From: PALSA-894 sp963757565
GTDB lineage: Bacteria; Pseudomonadota; Alphaproteobacteria; Rhizobiales; Xanthobacteraceae
Assembly (NCBI GenBank): GCA_963757565.1
Contig: CAVWSB010000011.1
Span: 1 to 64,000, forward strand
Reading direction: 5' to 3'
Length of the DNA: 64,000 bases
Below the pieces are notes generated by a model. The model was not told where the DNA came from. It saw only the letters and a list, made by a program, of their open reading frames with translations, and searched no databases. This document shows positions 10,315 to 21,196 of the stretch, one piece after another. Both the position numbers and the translations under genes were made by a program. The first letter of the stretch is position 1. Every line of letters starts with the position of its first letter.

Positions 10315-10866
10315 TTATTTGTACAGGTCCGCGCCGGCCTTGCAGGCAACGCCGTCCTGCGGCCCGGTGCCGCCGCTGCAGCCGATGGCGCCGATCAGTT
10401 TCCCGTTTTCGAGCAGCGGATAGCCGCCCGGTGAGGCAACGGGTGGCGGACTGCCCAAGGTCGGCACATAGGCGCCCGCCGGTGTCGACATCACATTGGC
10501 GAACGCCTCGCTCGGCCGGCGGAAGCGTGCGGCGGTGCGCGCCTTGCCCATCGAGATCGACACCGAGGCGATCTGCGTCTGGTCCATTTTGCGGAAGGCG
10601 ACGAGTTCGCCGCTCGGATCGACCACGGTCACGGCCATCTTCCAGTTGCGCGGCGACTTGGAGGCCTCCGCGATCGCCGCAGCGATTGCCTTTTCGGCCT
10701 TTTCCAGATTGATCGATTCGCCGTACGGAATGTCGAACGGCATCTGCTCGGGCACCGCGGCCGGAGCGGCGGCCGCCGCTGCTGCCGGCGCCGACGGAGC
10801 TGTTTGAGCCTGCGCGGCGGTCGCCGCCGCGATGGCAGCGAGTGCGGCAAATGCGGTCATGCGCAT
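10315..10866 (-). CDS. Exported GlcG/HbpS-family protein
   Basis: 183 residues. The signal peptide is MRMTAFAALAAIAAATAAQA, followed by an Ala/Pro-rich linker to about residue 40. The GlcG/HbpS (DUF336) domain follows: a KAIAAAIAEA helix, MAVTVVDPSGELVAF, the SVSISMGKARTA segment and a Gly-rich end with GGYPLLENGKLIGAIGCSGG. Family members bind haem or small acids and appear as orphan periplasmic proteins; the ligand is unknown. No frameshift is visible. Confidence 0.85.
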   Translation of the reverse strand: MRMTAFAALAAIAAATAAQAQTAPSAPAAAAAAAPAAVPEQMPFDIPYGESINLEKAEKAIAAAIAEASKSPRNWKMAVTVVDPSGELVAFRKMDQTQIASVSISMGKARTAARFRRPSEAFANVMSTPAGAYVPTLGSPPPVASPGGYPLLENGKLIGAIGCSGGTGPQDGVACKAGADLYK

Positions 10867-11080
10867 CGAAGTCCTCCCTCATCTTTGTTTTACGAAGCGC
10901 ATTCGGCGCTCCATCCGCATCCTGACATTGCGGCGGCCTCGCGCGCCAGCGCTCTCGTCGCCCTCGCGCCTTCGTGATTGCGGAGAGCATCCGACCTGTT
11001 CAGGATGTGAAAGGGCGCGGCCGTGCAGGACGCGGCGGGCGCGCATTATATATGGCGGCACGAAAAGGGAGATTTTTTCC

Positions 11081-11737
11081 ATGTTCATGTTCAGAAAGAA
11101 GCTGGAAATGCCGAGCGCGGCCGACGCCTTGCCGGGCCGCCCGAATGCGATCCCGACCGCCGCCACGCATTTCGTGCTGAAGCGCCCGCTCAAGGGCCCG
11201 TATCCGGCCGGCACCGAGACCGCGATTTTCGGGCTCGGATGCTTCTGGGGCGCGGAGCGGGTGTTCTGGAAACTCGGCGAGGGCATCTACACGACCGCCG
11301 TCGGCTACGCGGGCGGCGTCACGCCGAACCCGACCTATGAGGAGGTGTGTTCGGGCCGCACCGGCCACAACGAGGTGGTGCTGGTGGCCTACGACCCGGC
11401 CAAGATCTCCTACGAAAGCTGCTCAAGACCTTCTGGGAAAGCCACGACCCGACGCAGGGCATGCGCCAGGGCAACGACGTCGGCACGCAATATCGCTCCG
11501 GCATCTACGTGACGACGCCGGCGCAGCGCAAAGCCGCCGAGGCTTCGAAACAGATGTACGAGAAGGCGCTTGCCGCCGACCGCTACGGATCGATCACCAC
11601 CGAGATCGTCGATGCGCCGCGCGTTCTATTTCGCCGAGGACTATCACCAGCAGTATCTCGCCAAGAACCCGGCGGGTTACTGCGGGCTCGGCGGCACCGG
11701 CGTGAGCTGCCCGATCGGGACCGGCGTCGCGGCATAA
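11081..11737 (+). CDS. Peptide methionine sulfoxide reductase MsrA, two frameshifts
   Basis: Reduces methionine-S-sulfoxide in proteins with thioredoxin. The ATG is preceded by a purine-rich site. The catalytic motif GLGCFWGAE lies near residue 50, then YAGGVTPNPTYEEVCSGRTGH. The frame breaks near 11418 (KISYE to LLKTFWESHDPTQ) and near 11618 (EIVDA to FYFAEDYHQQYL). Downstream the resolving cysteines appear in GYCGLGGTGVSCPIG before the TAA. Each break is repaired by one base, so these are likely sequence errors. A strong terminator follows. Confidence 0.93.
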
Positions 11738-11760
11738 GTGCTCGGCACTCGCGAAATGCG

Positions 11761-11789
11761 AAGGGGCGCCACGCGGCGCCCCTTTTTTC
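11761..11789. terminator. Rho-independent terminator
   Basis: GGGGCGCC and GGCGCCCC form an eight-pair stem with a short ACGC loop, followed by six T on the plus strand. It ends msrA, and a weaker A run on the other side could serve efp on the minus strand. Confidence 0.9.
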
Positions 11790-11806
11790 TTGAAACAGCG
11801 CGGCGC

Positions 11807-12377
11807 TCAGTCCTTCGCGCGCTCCACATAGCTGCCGTCTGCCGTCATCACCACGATCCGCGTTCCGATCGCGATGAATGGCGGAACGTTGGTGCGCACG
11901 CCGTTTGAAAGCATGGCGGGCTTGTAGGACGACGAGGCGGTCTGCCCCTTGGTGGTCGGCTCGGTGTCGGTGACTTCCAGCGTCACCTTCTGCGGCAACA
12001 CGATCGCAATCGGCCTCGACCTCGTGCATGCTGAGCTTCACTTTCATCTCGGGGTGCAGGTAGGCGGCCTGATCGCCGATAACGTCGTCCTGCATTGTGA
12101 CCTGATCGTAGTTTTCCATGTTCATGAAATGGAAGCCGTCGCCGTCCTGGTAGAGGAACTGGATGATCGCGTTCCTCGACCGTGGCGCGCTCGACCTGCT
12201 CGGTGGTCTTGTAGCGCTGCGCGGTCTTTACGCCGTCGCTGATCCGGCGCATGTCAACCTGCGTGGTCGGCGTGCCCTTGCCGGGATGAAAGCTTTCGGC
12301 GTTCAGCACGACGTAGAAGCTGGCCCTCGATGCTCGAGAATATTGCCCTTGCGGAGCGACGAAGCGATGACTTTCAC
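11807..12377 (-). CDS. Translation elongation factor P, frameshifted
   Basis: EF-P relieves ribosome stalling at proline runs. The protein would be about 188 residues: GTG start, MKVIASSLRKGNILEH, then AESFHPGKGTPTTQV where the Lys of the PGKG loop is the one that receives beta-lysine. Next come MRRISDGVKTAQRYKTTEQVERATVEER and the C-terminal VTLEVTDTEPTTKGQTASSSYKPA to SYVERAKD. Single-base breaks near 12320, 12155 and 12000 interrupt the frame. It is transcribed divergently from epmA, the enzyme that modifies it. Confidence 0.93.
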
Positions 12378-12491
12378 GATTGTTCCTCAGTGGTTGGGGC
12401 CGAAACGGCCTGAAATGTCGGGGCGCAACATACTGATATTGCGCCGCATGCGCCAGTCATTTTGTGCCGTGGACTCAGGCGAGCCGGCCGG

Positions 12492-13528
12492 ATGACCGCG
12501 TCTCCCTGGTGGGCGCCGCACGTTTATGCCGACCGGCGGCCGTTTCTGCTGGCGCGCATGCGCATCACGGCGGCCCTGCGGGCGTGGTTTGTCGCCCGCG
12601 ATTTCGTCGAGGTCGAGACCGCGATCCTGCAGGCTTCGCCCGGCAACGAGGCGCACCTGCACGCGTTCGCGACCGAATTGATCGCGCCGGACGCGAGCCG
12701 TTCGCAGCTCTATCTCCATACCTCGCCGGAGTTCGCCGCCAAGAAGCTGCTCGCAGCCGGCGAGCAGCGGCTGTTCACCTTCGCGCGCGTGTTCCGCAAC
12801 CGCGAGCGCGGTGCGTTGCATCATCCCGAATTCACCATGCTGGAATGGTACCGGGCGAACGAACAGTATGACGGCGCTGATCGCGGACTGCGCCGCGCTG
12901 CTCGCGGCTGCGGCCGAGGCGGCGGGCACGAAGCAGCTTCGGCTTTCGCGGCCGCGAGCGCCGATCCGTTCGCGGCGCCGGAGCGGCTGACGGTCGCGGA
13001 GGCGTTTCGAGCGCATGCCGGAATCGACCTGCTTGCGACGCTCGACGATCGGGATGCGCTGGCGGCCGCTGCGAAAGGGCAGGGCATGCGCGTCGCTGAT
13101 GACGATACATGGGCCGACGTGTTCAGCCGCGTGCTCACCGAGCGCATCGAGCCGAACCTCGGCATCGGCCGCGCGACGATCCTCGACGAATATCCGGTAT
13201 CGGAGGCCGCGCTCGCGCGGCCGACGCGCGCACGACGCGCGCGTTGCCGAGCGCTTCGAGCTTTACGTGTGCGGCGTCGAGATCGCGAACGCGTTCGGCG
13301 AACTGACGGACGCGGCCGAGCAGCGCCGCCGTTTCGAGAGCCGAGATGGCGGAAAAGGAGCGCGTGCACGGCGAGCGGTATCCGGTCGACGAGGATTTTC
13401 TCGCCGCCCTCGGCCAGATGCCGCCGGCCTCCGGCATCGCGCTCGGATTCGACCGGCTGGTGATGCTGGCGACCGGCGCCCAGCGCATCGAGCAGGTGCT
13501 GTGGACGCCGGTGGTCGATCCGCAGTAA
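12492..13528 (+). CDS. EF-P beta-lysine ligase EpmA (GenX/PoxA), frameshifted
   Basis: A lysyl-tRNA-synthetase-like enzyme without the anticodon domain; it joins (R)-beta-lysine to EF-P. Visible class II motifs are FARVFRNRERG with HHPEFTMLEWYRAN (motif 2) and GIALGFDRLVML (motif 3) near the C-terminus. The length of about 345 codons fits EpmA rather than full LysS (about 500). The frame breaks near 12868, 13235 and 13340. Adjacent efp and epmB make the assignment strong. Confidence 0.92.
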
Positions 13529-13538
13529 AGCGTCTCCT

Positions 13539-13611
13539 CCGCTCATTCTCGCGAAAGCGGAAATCCAGAGCCAAAAAGAAGACTGGGTCCCCGCTTTCGC
13601 GGGACGAGCGA
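13539..13611. repeat. Family A intergenic palindrome, copy 1
   Basis: A double hairpin, CTCATTCTCGCGAAAGCGG and GTCCCCGCTTTCGCGGGACGAG, between epmA and epmB. It matches copies at 14697, 34541, 38712 and 57316. This copy is the most degenerate. Confidence 0.8.
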
Positions 13612-13636
13612 AACGAGGGGTCCAAAACGAGGTCGC

Positions 13637-14690
13637 ATGACGAAGCCTTTGCGCACCCCGGCCGATCTGATCGGAGCGAATCTCGCCCCGCTAGAGAAGC
13701 TTGCCGATCTCGCGCGCGTGGCCGAGCGCTACGCGGTCGCGATCACGCCGTCGATTTCCGAGCTGATCGACCGCAACGATCCGCGCGATCCGATCGCGCG
13801 GCAGTTCGTGCCCGACATCGCCGAACTGACCACGACGCCCGACGAGCGCGCCGATCCGATCGGCGATGACGCGCATTCGCCGGTCGAAGGCATCGTGCAT
13901 CGCTATCCGGATCGCGTGCTGCTCAAGCTGGTGAACGTCTGCGCGGTCTATTGCCGTTTCTGTTTCCGCCGCGAGATGGTCGGGCCGGGCAAGCAGATGC
14001 TGACCCCGGCAAAGCTCGATGCGGCGCTCGGCTTACATCAGCGCGCATCCCGAGATCTGGGAGGTCATCCTCACCGGCGGCGATCCGCTGGTGCTCTCGG
14101 CGCGGCGGCTCGGCGACGTCATGCAAACGCATCGCCGCCATCGGGCATGTGAAGATCGTCCGCCTGCACACGCGCCTGCCGGTCGTCGCTCCCGAACAAG
14201 ATCACGCCCGCGCTGGTGCGCGCGATGAAGAGCTCACGGCGCAGACGACCTACGTCGCGCTGCACGCCAATCATCCGCGCGAACTGACGCCCGCTGTCGC
14301 GCGCGGCCTGCGCGCGCATCGTCGATGCCGGCATCCCGATGGTGAGCCAGTCGGTGCTGCTGCGCGGCGTGAACGACGATGCCGCGACGCTCGAAGCGCT
14401 TGATGCGCGCATTCGTCGAGTGCCGCATCAAGCCTTATTATCTGCACCACGCGGATCTTGCGCCCGGCACCTCGCATTTCCGCACGCACGATCGAGGAAG
14501 GCCAGGCGCTGATGCGTGCCCTGCGCGGCCGCGTCTCGGGCTTGGCGCAGCCGACGTACGTGCTCGATATCCCGGGCGGCTACGGCAAGGTGCCGATCGG
14601 GCCAGGCTATGTCGACATGTGCGGTGAGGCGGGAGCGGTGGTGGAGGATATCAGAGGGGTAAAGCGCAACTACGGGCCAACCGTGGATAA
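13637..14690 (+). CDS. Lysine 2,3-aminomutase family EpmB (KamA), frameshifted
   Basis: Radical-SAM, PLP-dependent enzyme that makes beta-lysine for EpmA. The N-terminal part is clean: DARFVPD-like RQFVPDIAEL, VEGIVHRYPDRVLLKL and then CAVYCRFCFRRE, the CxxxCxxC iron-sulfur motif. Further on, in shifting frames, come HPEIWEVILTGGDPLVLSARR, HTRLPVV, the segment encoding the YYLHHAD-like region, and LAQPTYVLDIPGGYGKVPIGP. At least five single-base breaks occur between 14027 and 14490. The end is uncertain because the last frame runs into a repeat; 14690 is approximate. Confidence 0.9.
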
Positions 14691-14696
14691 CTCTGA

Positions 14697-14776
14697 TCCG
14701 CTCGTCCCCGCGGAAGCGGGGACCCAGTGCTTTGCCGAAATCTGCGATGCCCGCTTTCGCGGGCATGAGCGGAGCG
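14697..14776. repeat. Family A intergenic palindrome, copy 2
   Basis: Two hairpins, GTCCCCGCGGAAGCGGGGAC and TGCCCGCTTTCGCGGGCA, separated by a short AT-richer linker. It lies between the convergent ends of epmB and the aas-like gene, where it may also act as a terminator. Confidence 0.85.
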
Positions 14777-14779
14777 CGG

Positions 14780-17700
14780 TCAAGCCACAGCCTCCTGCGC
14801 CGGCATCGCCGCTGCACGCTCCTTCACCAGCTTCGCCACGCCGACCATGTCGATCTTGCCGGTGCCGAGCACGGGCAGCTTGTCGAGCACGACGACCTCG
14901 GCCGGGATCATCAGGTCGCCGCGCCTTTGGATCTTGGCGAATGCCTGGAATTCGCTGCGCGTCGCGCCTCTTCTGCTGCGTGACCAGCACGAGCCGTTCG
15001 CCCTTGCGCGGGTCGGGCGCGGTCGCGACCGCCGACATCGCGTCGGGCCAGAGCTGCGCCGCGAGCATCTCGACCGCCGCGAGCGAGATCATCTCGCCGC
15101 CGATCTTGGCGAAGCGCTTGGCGCGGCCCTTGATGGTGACGAAGCCCTGCGCATCGATGGTCACGATGTCGCCGGTGTCGTGCCAGCCTTCCGGCGGCGG
15201 CTCGATCACGCCGGGGTTGTCGGCCTTGAGATAGCCGAGCATCACGTTCGGGCCGCGCACGAACAGCCGGCCGCCTTCATCGACGCCCGGCACCGGCTCG
15301 AGCCGCGGCTCCATGCCGGGCATCAGCCGCCCGACCGTGCCGAACTGGTTGAACATCGGCGTGTTGAGCGCGAGCACCGGCGCGGTCTCGGTCACGCCGT
15401 AGCCTTCGAGGATGCGCAGGCCGAACTTCTCCATGTAGGTGCGGCGCGTCGACTCCCGCACCGGCTCGGCGCCCGCCACGATGTAGCGCAGCGAGCGGAA
15501 GTCGTAAGGATGCGCCGAGCGCGCGTAGCCGGCGAGGAACGTGTCGGTGCCGAACACGATGGTGGCGTTCACGCCGTAGATCAGCTCCGGCACGGTGCGG
15601 TAGTGCAGCGGCGAGGGATAGAGATAGATCGGCACGCCCGAGACCAGCGGCAGGATCGTGCCGGCCGTCAGGCCGAAGGAGTGGAACACCGGCAGCACGT
15701 TGAACAGCTTGTCGCGACGGCCGAAGTCGATGCGCGCGGCGGCCTGCGCGCAGTTCGCCAGGATGTTGCGATGGGAGAGCACGACGCCTTTCGGCGTGCC
15801 CTCCGAGCCGGACGTGAACAGGATCACGGCCGGATCGTCCGGGTTGGCGCGCGACCAGCGGCTTCTTGTACGCGAACAAGGCCGCGCAGCTTGTCGCCGG
15901 TCGACACGGTCGCGCGCACGTCTTCGAGATAGACGACGGTCAACGATTGCGCGAGTTGCGCCACCACGGCATCGAGCTTGCCCTTCTCGACGAAGGCGCG
16001 CGAGGTCAGGATGGTGCCGACCTCCGCGGCCTTGCAGGCCGCAAGGATATTCGCCGCGCCCGCCGTGAAGTTGATCATCGCGGGGACGCGTCCGGCCGAC
16101 ATCACCGCCGAGAATGGTCACGACCGCGCCGTTCGCGTTCGGCAGCATCACGCCGAGCGCCTTGCCCTCGGCGGCGAGCGGCATGAGCTTGCGGCCGAGC
16201 ACCGTGGCGCCGAGCAGCAAGCGCTTGTAGCTGAGCGAGCCGGTCAGCGGGTCTTCCACCGCGACGCGCTTCCAGCCGTGCACTTCGGCGGCATCGACCA
16301 CGGCCTCGAACACCGTGCGGTCGGTGGGCGTGGTGCGGAACACGAGGTCGGACATGATCTCGTAGAGCGCGGCGCCCGGCCGCCTGCCGGCGCCAGCGGC
16401 CCTTCAGCTCATCGGCAACCGCGAGCTTCACCGGCGGCAGCACCGTGATGACGACTTTCGGGAACCAGCGCCGATGCACCTGGCTGCGTGACAGGCGCGA
16501 GAATGGCGTCGCCTCCAGCCCGTCGATCTTCACCGGCACGACCAGCGCGCCGGACTTGTCGGCGATCAGTCCGACGCCGTCATAGACCTTCATCAGCGCT
16601 GCCGGTGACGGTGATGCGCCCTTCCGGGAAGATCACCAGCGGCTCGCCCGCCTTCACGGCGTTGATCAGCGTGCGCGTCGCCATCGGTTTCGACGGATCG
16701 AGCGGCATCGCGCGCGTGAGCTTGAGGAAGGGCTTCACCCACCAGCGCTGCGCGATGTTGTAGTCGATGGCGAACACCGGCTCCTTGTCCATCAGCGAGA
16801 GCGCGACCGCGGCGTCGAGGAAGCTGACATGGTTGAGCGCGACGATCGGGTTCGGTCCTGCGTTTTCGAAGTTCTCCGCGCCCTTCACCTCCATGCGATA
16901 CATCGCGCGCAGCATGGTGGTGAGGAAGTCGCGCAGGCCGTTCGCCGGCATGGTCCTGGCGACGACGATGAGCACGATGAAGTTCAGCACGCCGATCAGC
17001 AGGAACAGCATCGGCAACGTCAGTCCGAAGGACTGGAGCGCCGCGAGCGCCAGCGTGCCGACCACGATGAACGCCGCATTGAGCACGTTGACGGCCGCAA
17101 TGACGCGCGCGCGCTTGTCGGGGCCGGCCCAGGACTGCACGGCCGCGAACGCCGGCACGATGAACAGCCCGCCCGCGATCGCGAGGCCGGCAAGGTCGAT
17201 CGCCACATGGATGCCCGCGCCAGGATGAGAACGTCTGCGCCACGGTCTGGCTTGCACGCCTGCAGGCGCGCCGTAGACCGTAAAGCCGAGATCGAGTGCG
17301 AAGACCGCAAGCAGAAACGCGCCCGACCAGCGTCGGGAAACAGCACGATGCGGCCGTGCGCGAGCCATGCGGCGAGCAGCGAGCCGACCGCGATGGCGAC
17401 GGAGAAGATCGCCAGATAGACGGTGACGACCTCTTCGGTTCGCGCCGAGGACGTTTTTCACCAGCGGCGGCATCAGCGAGAGCGCGACCGCGCCGACCAG
17501 CCAGAACCAGCTTGTCGTGAGGCTGCCCCACCACATGCGGCTGTCGGCCCAGAGGTCCTTCAGCAGTGCGCCGGTGGAGCGCGCGATGTTCGGATCGACG
17601 CGCAGATGCGGTGCGCCCTGGCCGGTGCGCGGGATCAGCAGGCTCGAGCCCCAGCAGAGCAGCGCGAAGATCATGATCATCGCGCCGAAATACGGCCGGA

Positions 17701-18204
17701 TGTGTTCCTTCCTTGGCGGCAAGGCCGCCGACGATCGTGCCGAGCAGGATCGCCATGAAGGTCGCGCCTTCGACCAGCGCGTTGCCGGCGGGGAGCTCTT
17801 CCGCTTCAGGTGATCGGGCAGGATGCCGTACTTGATCGGCCCGAACAGCGACGCGATCACGCCGAACAGGAACAGCGTCACGAACATGATCGGGATCGAG
17901 TGTAGCCAGAAGCCGGCGACGCCGAGCGCCGACGACCGCGATCTCGCCGAGCTTGACCCAGCGCGCCATCATCGGCCTTGTCGAAGCGGTCGGCCATCTG
18001 GCCGCCGAGCCCCGAGAGGAAGAAGAACGGGCCGATGAAGATCGCGCCGGTGAGCGTGATCAGCGCCTCGCGATTGTCCACGCCGGGCGCGAACAGGATC
18101 AGGAACACGAGCGCGTTCTTGAGGAAATTGTCGTTGAACGCCGAGAAGAACTGGCACCAGAACAGCGGCGCGAAACGCCTCGTGGTCAGCAGCCCATTAG
18201 CCAT
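14780..18204 (-). CDS. Aas-type acyl-ACP synthetase/phospholipid acyltransferase with MFS domain, frameshifted
   Basis: One gene of about 1140 codons. Residues 1-430 are an MFS (LplT-like) lysophospholipid flippase: LFWCQFFSAFNDNFLKNALV, then many hydrophobic helices. The PlsC acyltransferase follows, with NHVSFLDAA (HxxxxD) and VIFPEGRIT. The last half is an AMP-forming ligase: FTSGSEGTPKGVVLSHRN, EGYGVTETAPV, WHDTGDI and a C-terminal GTGKIDMVGVAKLV. Together they would move lysophospholipids inward and reacylate them. About eight single-base breaks lie between 14960 and 17970. A start at 18204 is chosen for MANGLLTTRRFAPLF behind an AGGAA-like site. Confidence 0.9.
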
Positions 18205-18279
18205 CGGTGATTCCTTGCGCGGGCGCGATGGTAGCGGGGCCGGCGTTGGCGCAAAAGGCGCGAAGTGCGCCGTCAAACG

Positions 18280-18306
18280 AAATGCCCGGCACTGGGCCGG
18301 GCATTT
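18280..18306 (-). terminator. Hairpin terminator of the L,D-transpeptidase gene
   Basis: AAATGCCCGGC and GCCGGGCATTT form an 11-pair stem with a five-base loop, followed on the minus strand by CGTTTG. It lies downstream of the minus-strand transpeptidase gene. Confidence 0.65.
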
Positions 18307-18337
18307 GTCACAATTCCGTTTTGCGCCGCGCTCGCTG

Positions 18338-19450
18338 TTATCGCTGTTGCGGCATTGGTTGCTGCGCCTGTGTGTTTTGCGCCGTCGCCGGTGGTGCACC
18401 CGGCAGCACCACGACGCGCGTGCCGACCTGCACGCGGCTGTAGAGGTCGGCGATGTCGTCGTTGGTCAGCCGGATACAGCCCGAGGATACGTATTTCCCG
18501 ATCGTCGAGGGCTGGTTCGTGCCGTGGATGCGATAGAGCGTCTTGCCGAGATAAAGGGCGCGCGCGCCGAGCGGATTGGTCTCGCCGCCGGCCATCATGC
18601 GCGGCAGATAGGGCTGCCGCTCGATCATCTCGGAGGGCGGATACCAGTCCGGCCACTCCTTCATGCGCGACACGCGCTCCGCTCCCGCCCACGTGAAACC
18701 CTCGCGGCCGACGCCGATGCCGTAACGCATCGCCTGGCCATTACCGAGAACCAGAAAGAGGAAGGTGTTCGCCGTATCGATCACGATCGTGCCGGGCGGC
18801 TCGGAACTCTGAAAGTTCACGACCTGACGCCGGAACTGGGGAGCAAGCTCGGCCTTGTCCGGGTCTGGCTGTTCTTCGGGCGGAAGCGTTGCGACGGTGC
18901 TCGGCCGTGAGGCAGCGGCGATGTCGCGCGGCGGGGCGAGCTGTACTGGATCCTGCCCCGGCGCCTGCTGGTAGGCTGCAGGCGGTGCCCCATAGGGCTG
19001 CGGTACCGGACCTTGCGGATAGCTCTGCGGCGCCGCGGCGCCGTACAATTCGGGTTGGCCGTTACCCACCGGACCCCGACCGTAAGGCTGCGACTGATAG
19101 GCCGGCGGATATTGCTGCGGCCCGCGGTCGCCGTAGACGACAGCCGGTGGTTGGCCGTACCCAGGGGCCGGCGACGCCTCGCGCTGCATCCCGCCGGGCG
19201 ACATTCCGCGCTGATCCGGGAACACGTAACCCCCCGGGGGGGCCGGATAACTTCCCGGCGCGGCTCGTAAATTCGGCGGCAGATCATCTTCGTCATCCGC
19301 GACCATCGGGGCCAGCGGGCGCGGCGGCGGATAGGCCTGCGCGTTAGCGGGAGGATAATAGGGCTGTGGATAGGGCTGCGCCTGCGCGGTTCCGAACACC
19401 GCAAGGCCGGTCGCCAGCACCCCCAAGGCAAAGACCGAACTCAGATTCAT
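18338..19450 (-). CDS. L,D-transpeptidase (YkuD) with proline/tyrosine-rich linker
   Basis: 370 residues: a signal peptide ending near GTAQAQP, then about 190 residues of Pro, Tyr, Gln and Gly (many PYGxGP and PPAYQ units), then a YkuD domain. The catalytic signature is IHGTNQPSTIGKYVSSGCIRL with Cys and His in the expected spacing. The protein would cross-link peptidoglycan or attach outer-membrane proteins to it; the linker probably spans the wall or binds it. The frame is clean throughout. Its own terminator follows. Confidence 0.92.
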   Translation of the reverse strand: MNLSSVFALGVLATGLAVFGTAQAQPYPQPYYPPANAQAYPPPRPLAPMVADDEDDLPPNLRAAPGSYPAPPGGYVFPDQRGMSPGGMQREASPAPGYGQPPAVVYGDRGPQQYPPAYQSQPYGRGPVGNGQPELYGAAAPQSYPQGPVPQPYGAPPAAYQQAPGQDPVQLAPPRDIAAASRPSTVATLPPEEQPDPDKAELAPQFRRQVVNFQSSEPPGTIVIDTANTFLFLVLGNGQAMRYGIGVGREGFTWAGAERVSRMKEWPDWYPPSEMIERQPYLPRMMAGGETNPLGARALYLGKTLYRIHGTNQPSTIGKYVSSGCIRLTNDDIADLYSRVQVGTRVVVLPGAPPATAQNTQAQQPMPQQR

Positions 19451-19683
19451 TTTGTTCCCCAAGCGCCACTGCCCCCAGCTGCCGCATCCTATGCGGGTGA
19501 GTTGGGGCGGTATGAAGGCGTTGTGCAGATGCGACAAACGCAAGTACGAGCGTTGTTTTCCGCGTCCCAGGTACAGCATACGAATATGGATAACGATTGG
19601 TAAATACCATGCTTCGCACCTGCTCGTGAACAGCCCATTCGTCCGGCGGAGCAGGGAGGATAATCTGCGAAAGCGAGGGCGGA

Positions 19684-20700
19684 TCACGATGAGAGCTTAG
19701 GAGCAAACGCCTTGGCGATCATTTCATACGAATGTTTTCGGGCGTCGTGATCAAACACCATCGTGGTGATCATGACCTCGTCGGCCTTGGTCAATTCGGC
19801 CAGCGATGCGATCCGATTGTGCACCTGTTCGGGCGAACCCACGATCAGGCGCTTGCGATTATGCGCGATGCGCTGGCGGTCGATGGGCGTGTAGGGATAG
19901 GAGGCGGCCTCGTCCGGTGAGGCGAGCGGGCCGTACTGTCCGATGGCGCGACGCGCGAAATGAAGGTCCGCACTTGTCGCCATGAGGTCAGCCTCGGCCT
20001 CGGTGTCGGCGCAAATCGCCGCGACGCCGAGGATGGCGCAAGGGCTGTCGCGCCATGCCGACGGCTTGAACTGGTTGCGATAGGTCAGCATCGGGATTTC
20101 CGGCGGGAAATCCGAGAAGTGATAGGCGAAGGAAAATCCCGCACCGACCTGCGCGGCGAGCTGCGCCGAATAATCGCTCGAGCCGAGCAGCCAGATCGGC
20201 GGCAGTGGCACGCCGGTCGGCATCGCGTCGACCTTTGAGAACGGATGGTTTGCCGGGAAGCCGTGGCTCTCGAACAGGATCATTTCCTGAAACCGGTCGA
20301 GGAAATCATCCTGTTCGTTGCTGGTGTCCTGGCGTCGGCGCAGCGCCAGTGAGGTGACCTGGTCGGTGCCGGGCGCGCGGCCGAGCCCCAGATCGATGCG
20401 GCCGGGAAACAGCGCCTCCAGCACCTTGAAGCGCTCCATCACCATCAACGGCGCATGGTTCGGCAGCATCACGCCGCCCGAACCGATGCGCATGTTCTTC
20501 GTCACCGCAGCCACCTGCCCGATCATGATGTCGGGCGCGGAGCTCGCGATGGTCGGCAGGTTATGGTGCTCCGCCAGCCAGTAGCGCTTGAAGCTAAGCG
20601 TGTCACAGAAGCGCGCCAGATCGAGCGTGTTGTTGAGCGCCGCCGCGGGCGGCGTTGCGGTGGTGACGGGGGAAAGGTCGAGAACCGATAGGGCAACCAT
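19684..20700 (-). CDS. LLM-class flavin-dependent oxidoreductase (luciferase-like)
   Basis: 338 residues from the ATG at 20700, which has GTCAGGG upstream; an in-frame GTG/ATG start 45 bases further up is possible. Family marks: SVLDLSPV near the N-terminus, FKRYWLAEHHNLPTIASSAP, RIGSGGVMLPNHAPL and LGLGRAPGTD, all typical of the LLM type 1 group that uses reduced FMN. The C-terminal part VGSPEQVHNRIASLAE is also characteristic. The substrate is unknown; the gene stands alone between unrelated neighbours. Confidence 0.92.
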   Translation of the reverse strand: MVALSVLDLSPVTTATPPAAALNNTLDLARFCDTLSFKRYWLAEHHNLPTIASSAPDIMIGQVAAVTKNMRIGSGGVMLPNHAPLMVMERFKVLEALFPGRIDLGLGRAPGTDQVTSLALRRRQDTSNEQDDFLDRFQEMILFESHGFPANHPFSKVDAMPTGVPLPPIWLLGSSDYSAQLAAQVGAGFSFAYHFSDFPPEIPMLTYRNQFKPSAWRDSPCAILGVAAICADTEAEADLMATSADLHFARRAIGQYGPLASPDEAASYPYTPIDRQRIAHNRKRLIVGSPEQVHNRIASLAELTKADEVMITTMVFDHDARKHSYEMIAKAFAPKLSS

Positions 20701-20776
20701 CCCTGACAGGTAACCACTTGTCGCGCGTTCGCCAACCGCTTCCAAACCGGCAGCGGTTCATGGCAGGTTTGCACGC

Positions 20777-21181
20777 ATGAGGCGGATGGCGGTTGTGGCG
20801 ATGGTCGTGATGCTCGCGAACTGCGCGGGCGGCGAGCGCGAGTATACGGGCCCGGAAACCGCGGGCGGCACGAGCGTCAATGTCGCGCCAGAAAACTACC
20901 GCGCCGAAATACTCGCCTATGAGCGCAGTTACCTGAACGACCCGAGCGGGATCCGCTCGGCCGCAATCTCGCAACCCGCGCTGCGCAAGGTCGCCAACGT
21001 GGAGCGCTATGTCGCGTGCGTGCGCTTCGACGCCAAGGGGCCAGCGGGCGCGTATTCAGGTGTGCGCGATCACATCGCCATCTTCCTTGCCGGCAAGCTC
21101 GACCAGCTGATCCAGACGCGCGAGCAGTGCAAGGACGCGACCTATGAGCCTTTCCCGGAACTGGAGCGGCTGAGGCGATAA
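20777..21181 (+). CDS. Small putative lipoprotein
   Basis: 134 residues. MRRMAVVAMVVMLANCAGG is a lipoprotein signal with LANC as the lipobox, Cys16 being the likely lipidated residue. The mature part has a SYLNDPSGIRSAAIS segment and RYVACVRFDAKGPAGAYSG, found in small outer-membrane lipoproteins of related bacteria with no known role. It overlaps no neighbour and is convergent with the next gene. Confidence 0.75.
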   Translation: MRRMAVVAMVVMLANCAGGEREYTGPETAGGTSVNVAPENYRAEILAYERSYLNDPSGIRSAAISQPALRKVANVERYVACVRFDAKGPAGAYSGVRDHIAIFLAGKLDQLIQTREQCKDATYEPFPELERLRR

Positions 21182-21196
21182 CGCGGCGCAATACGG

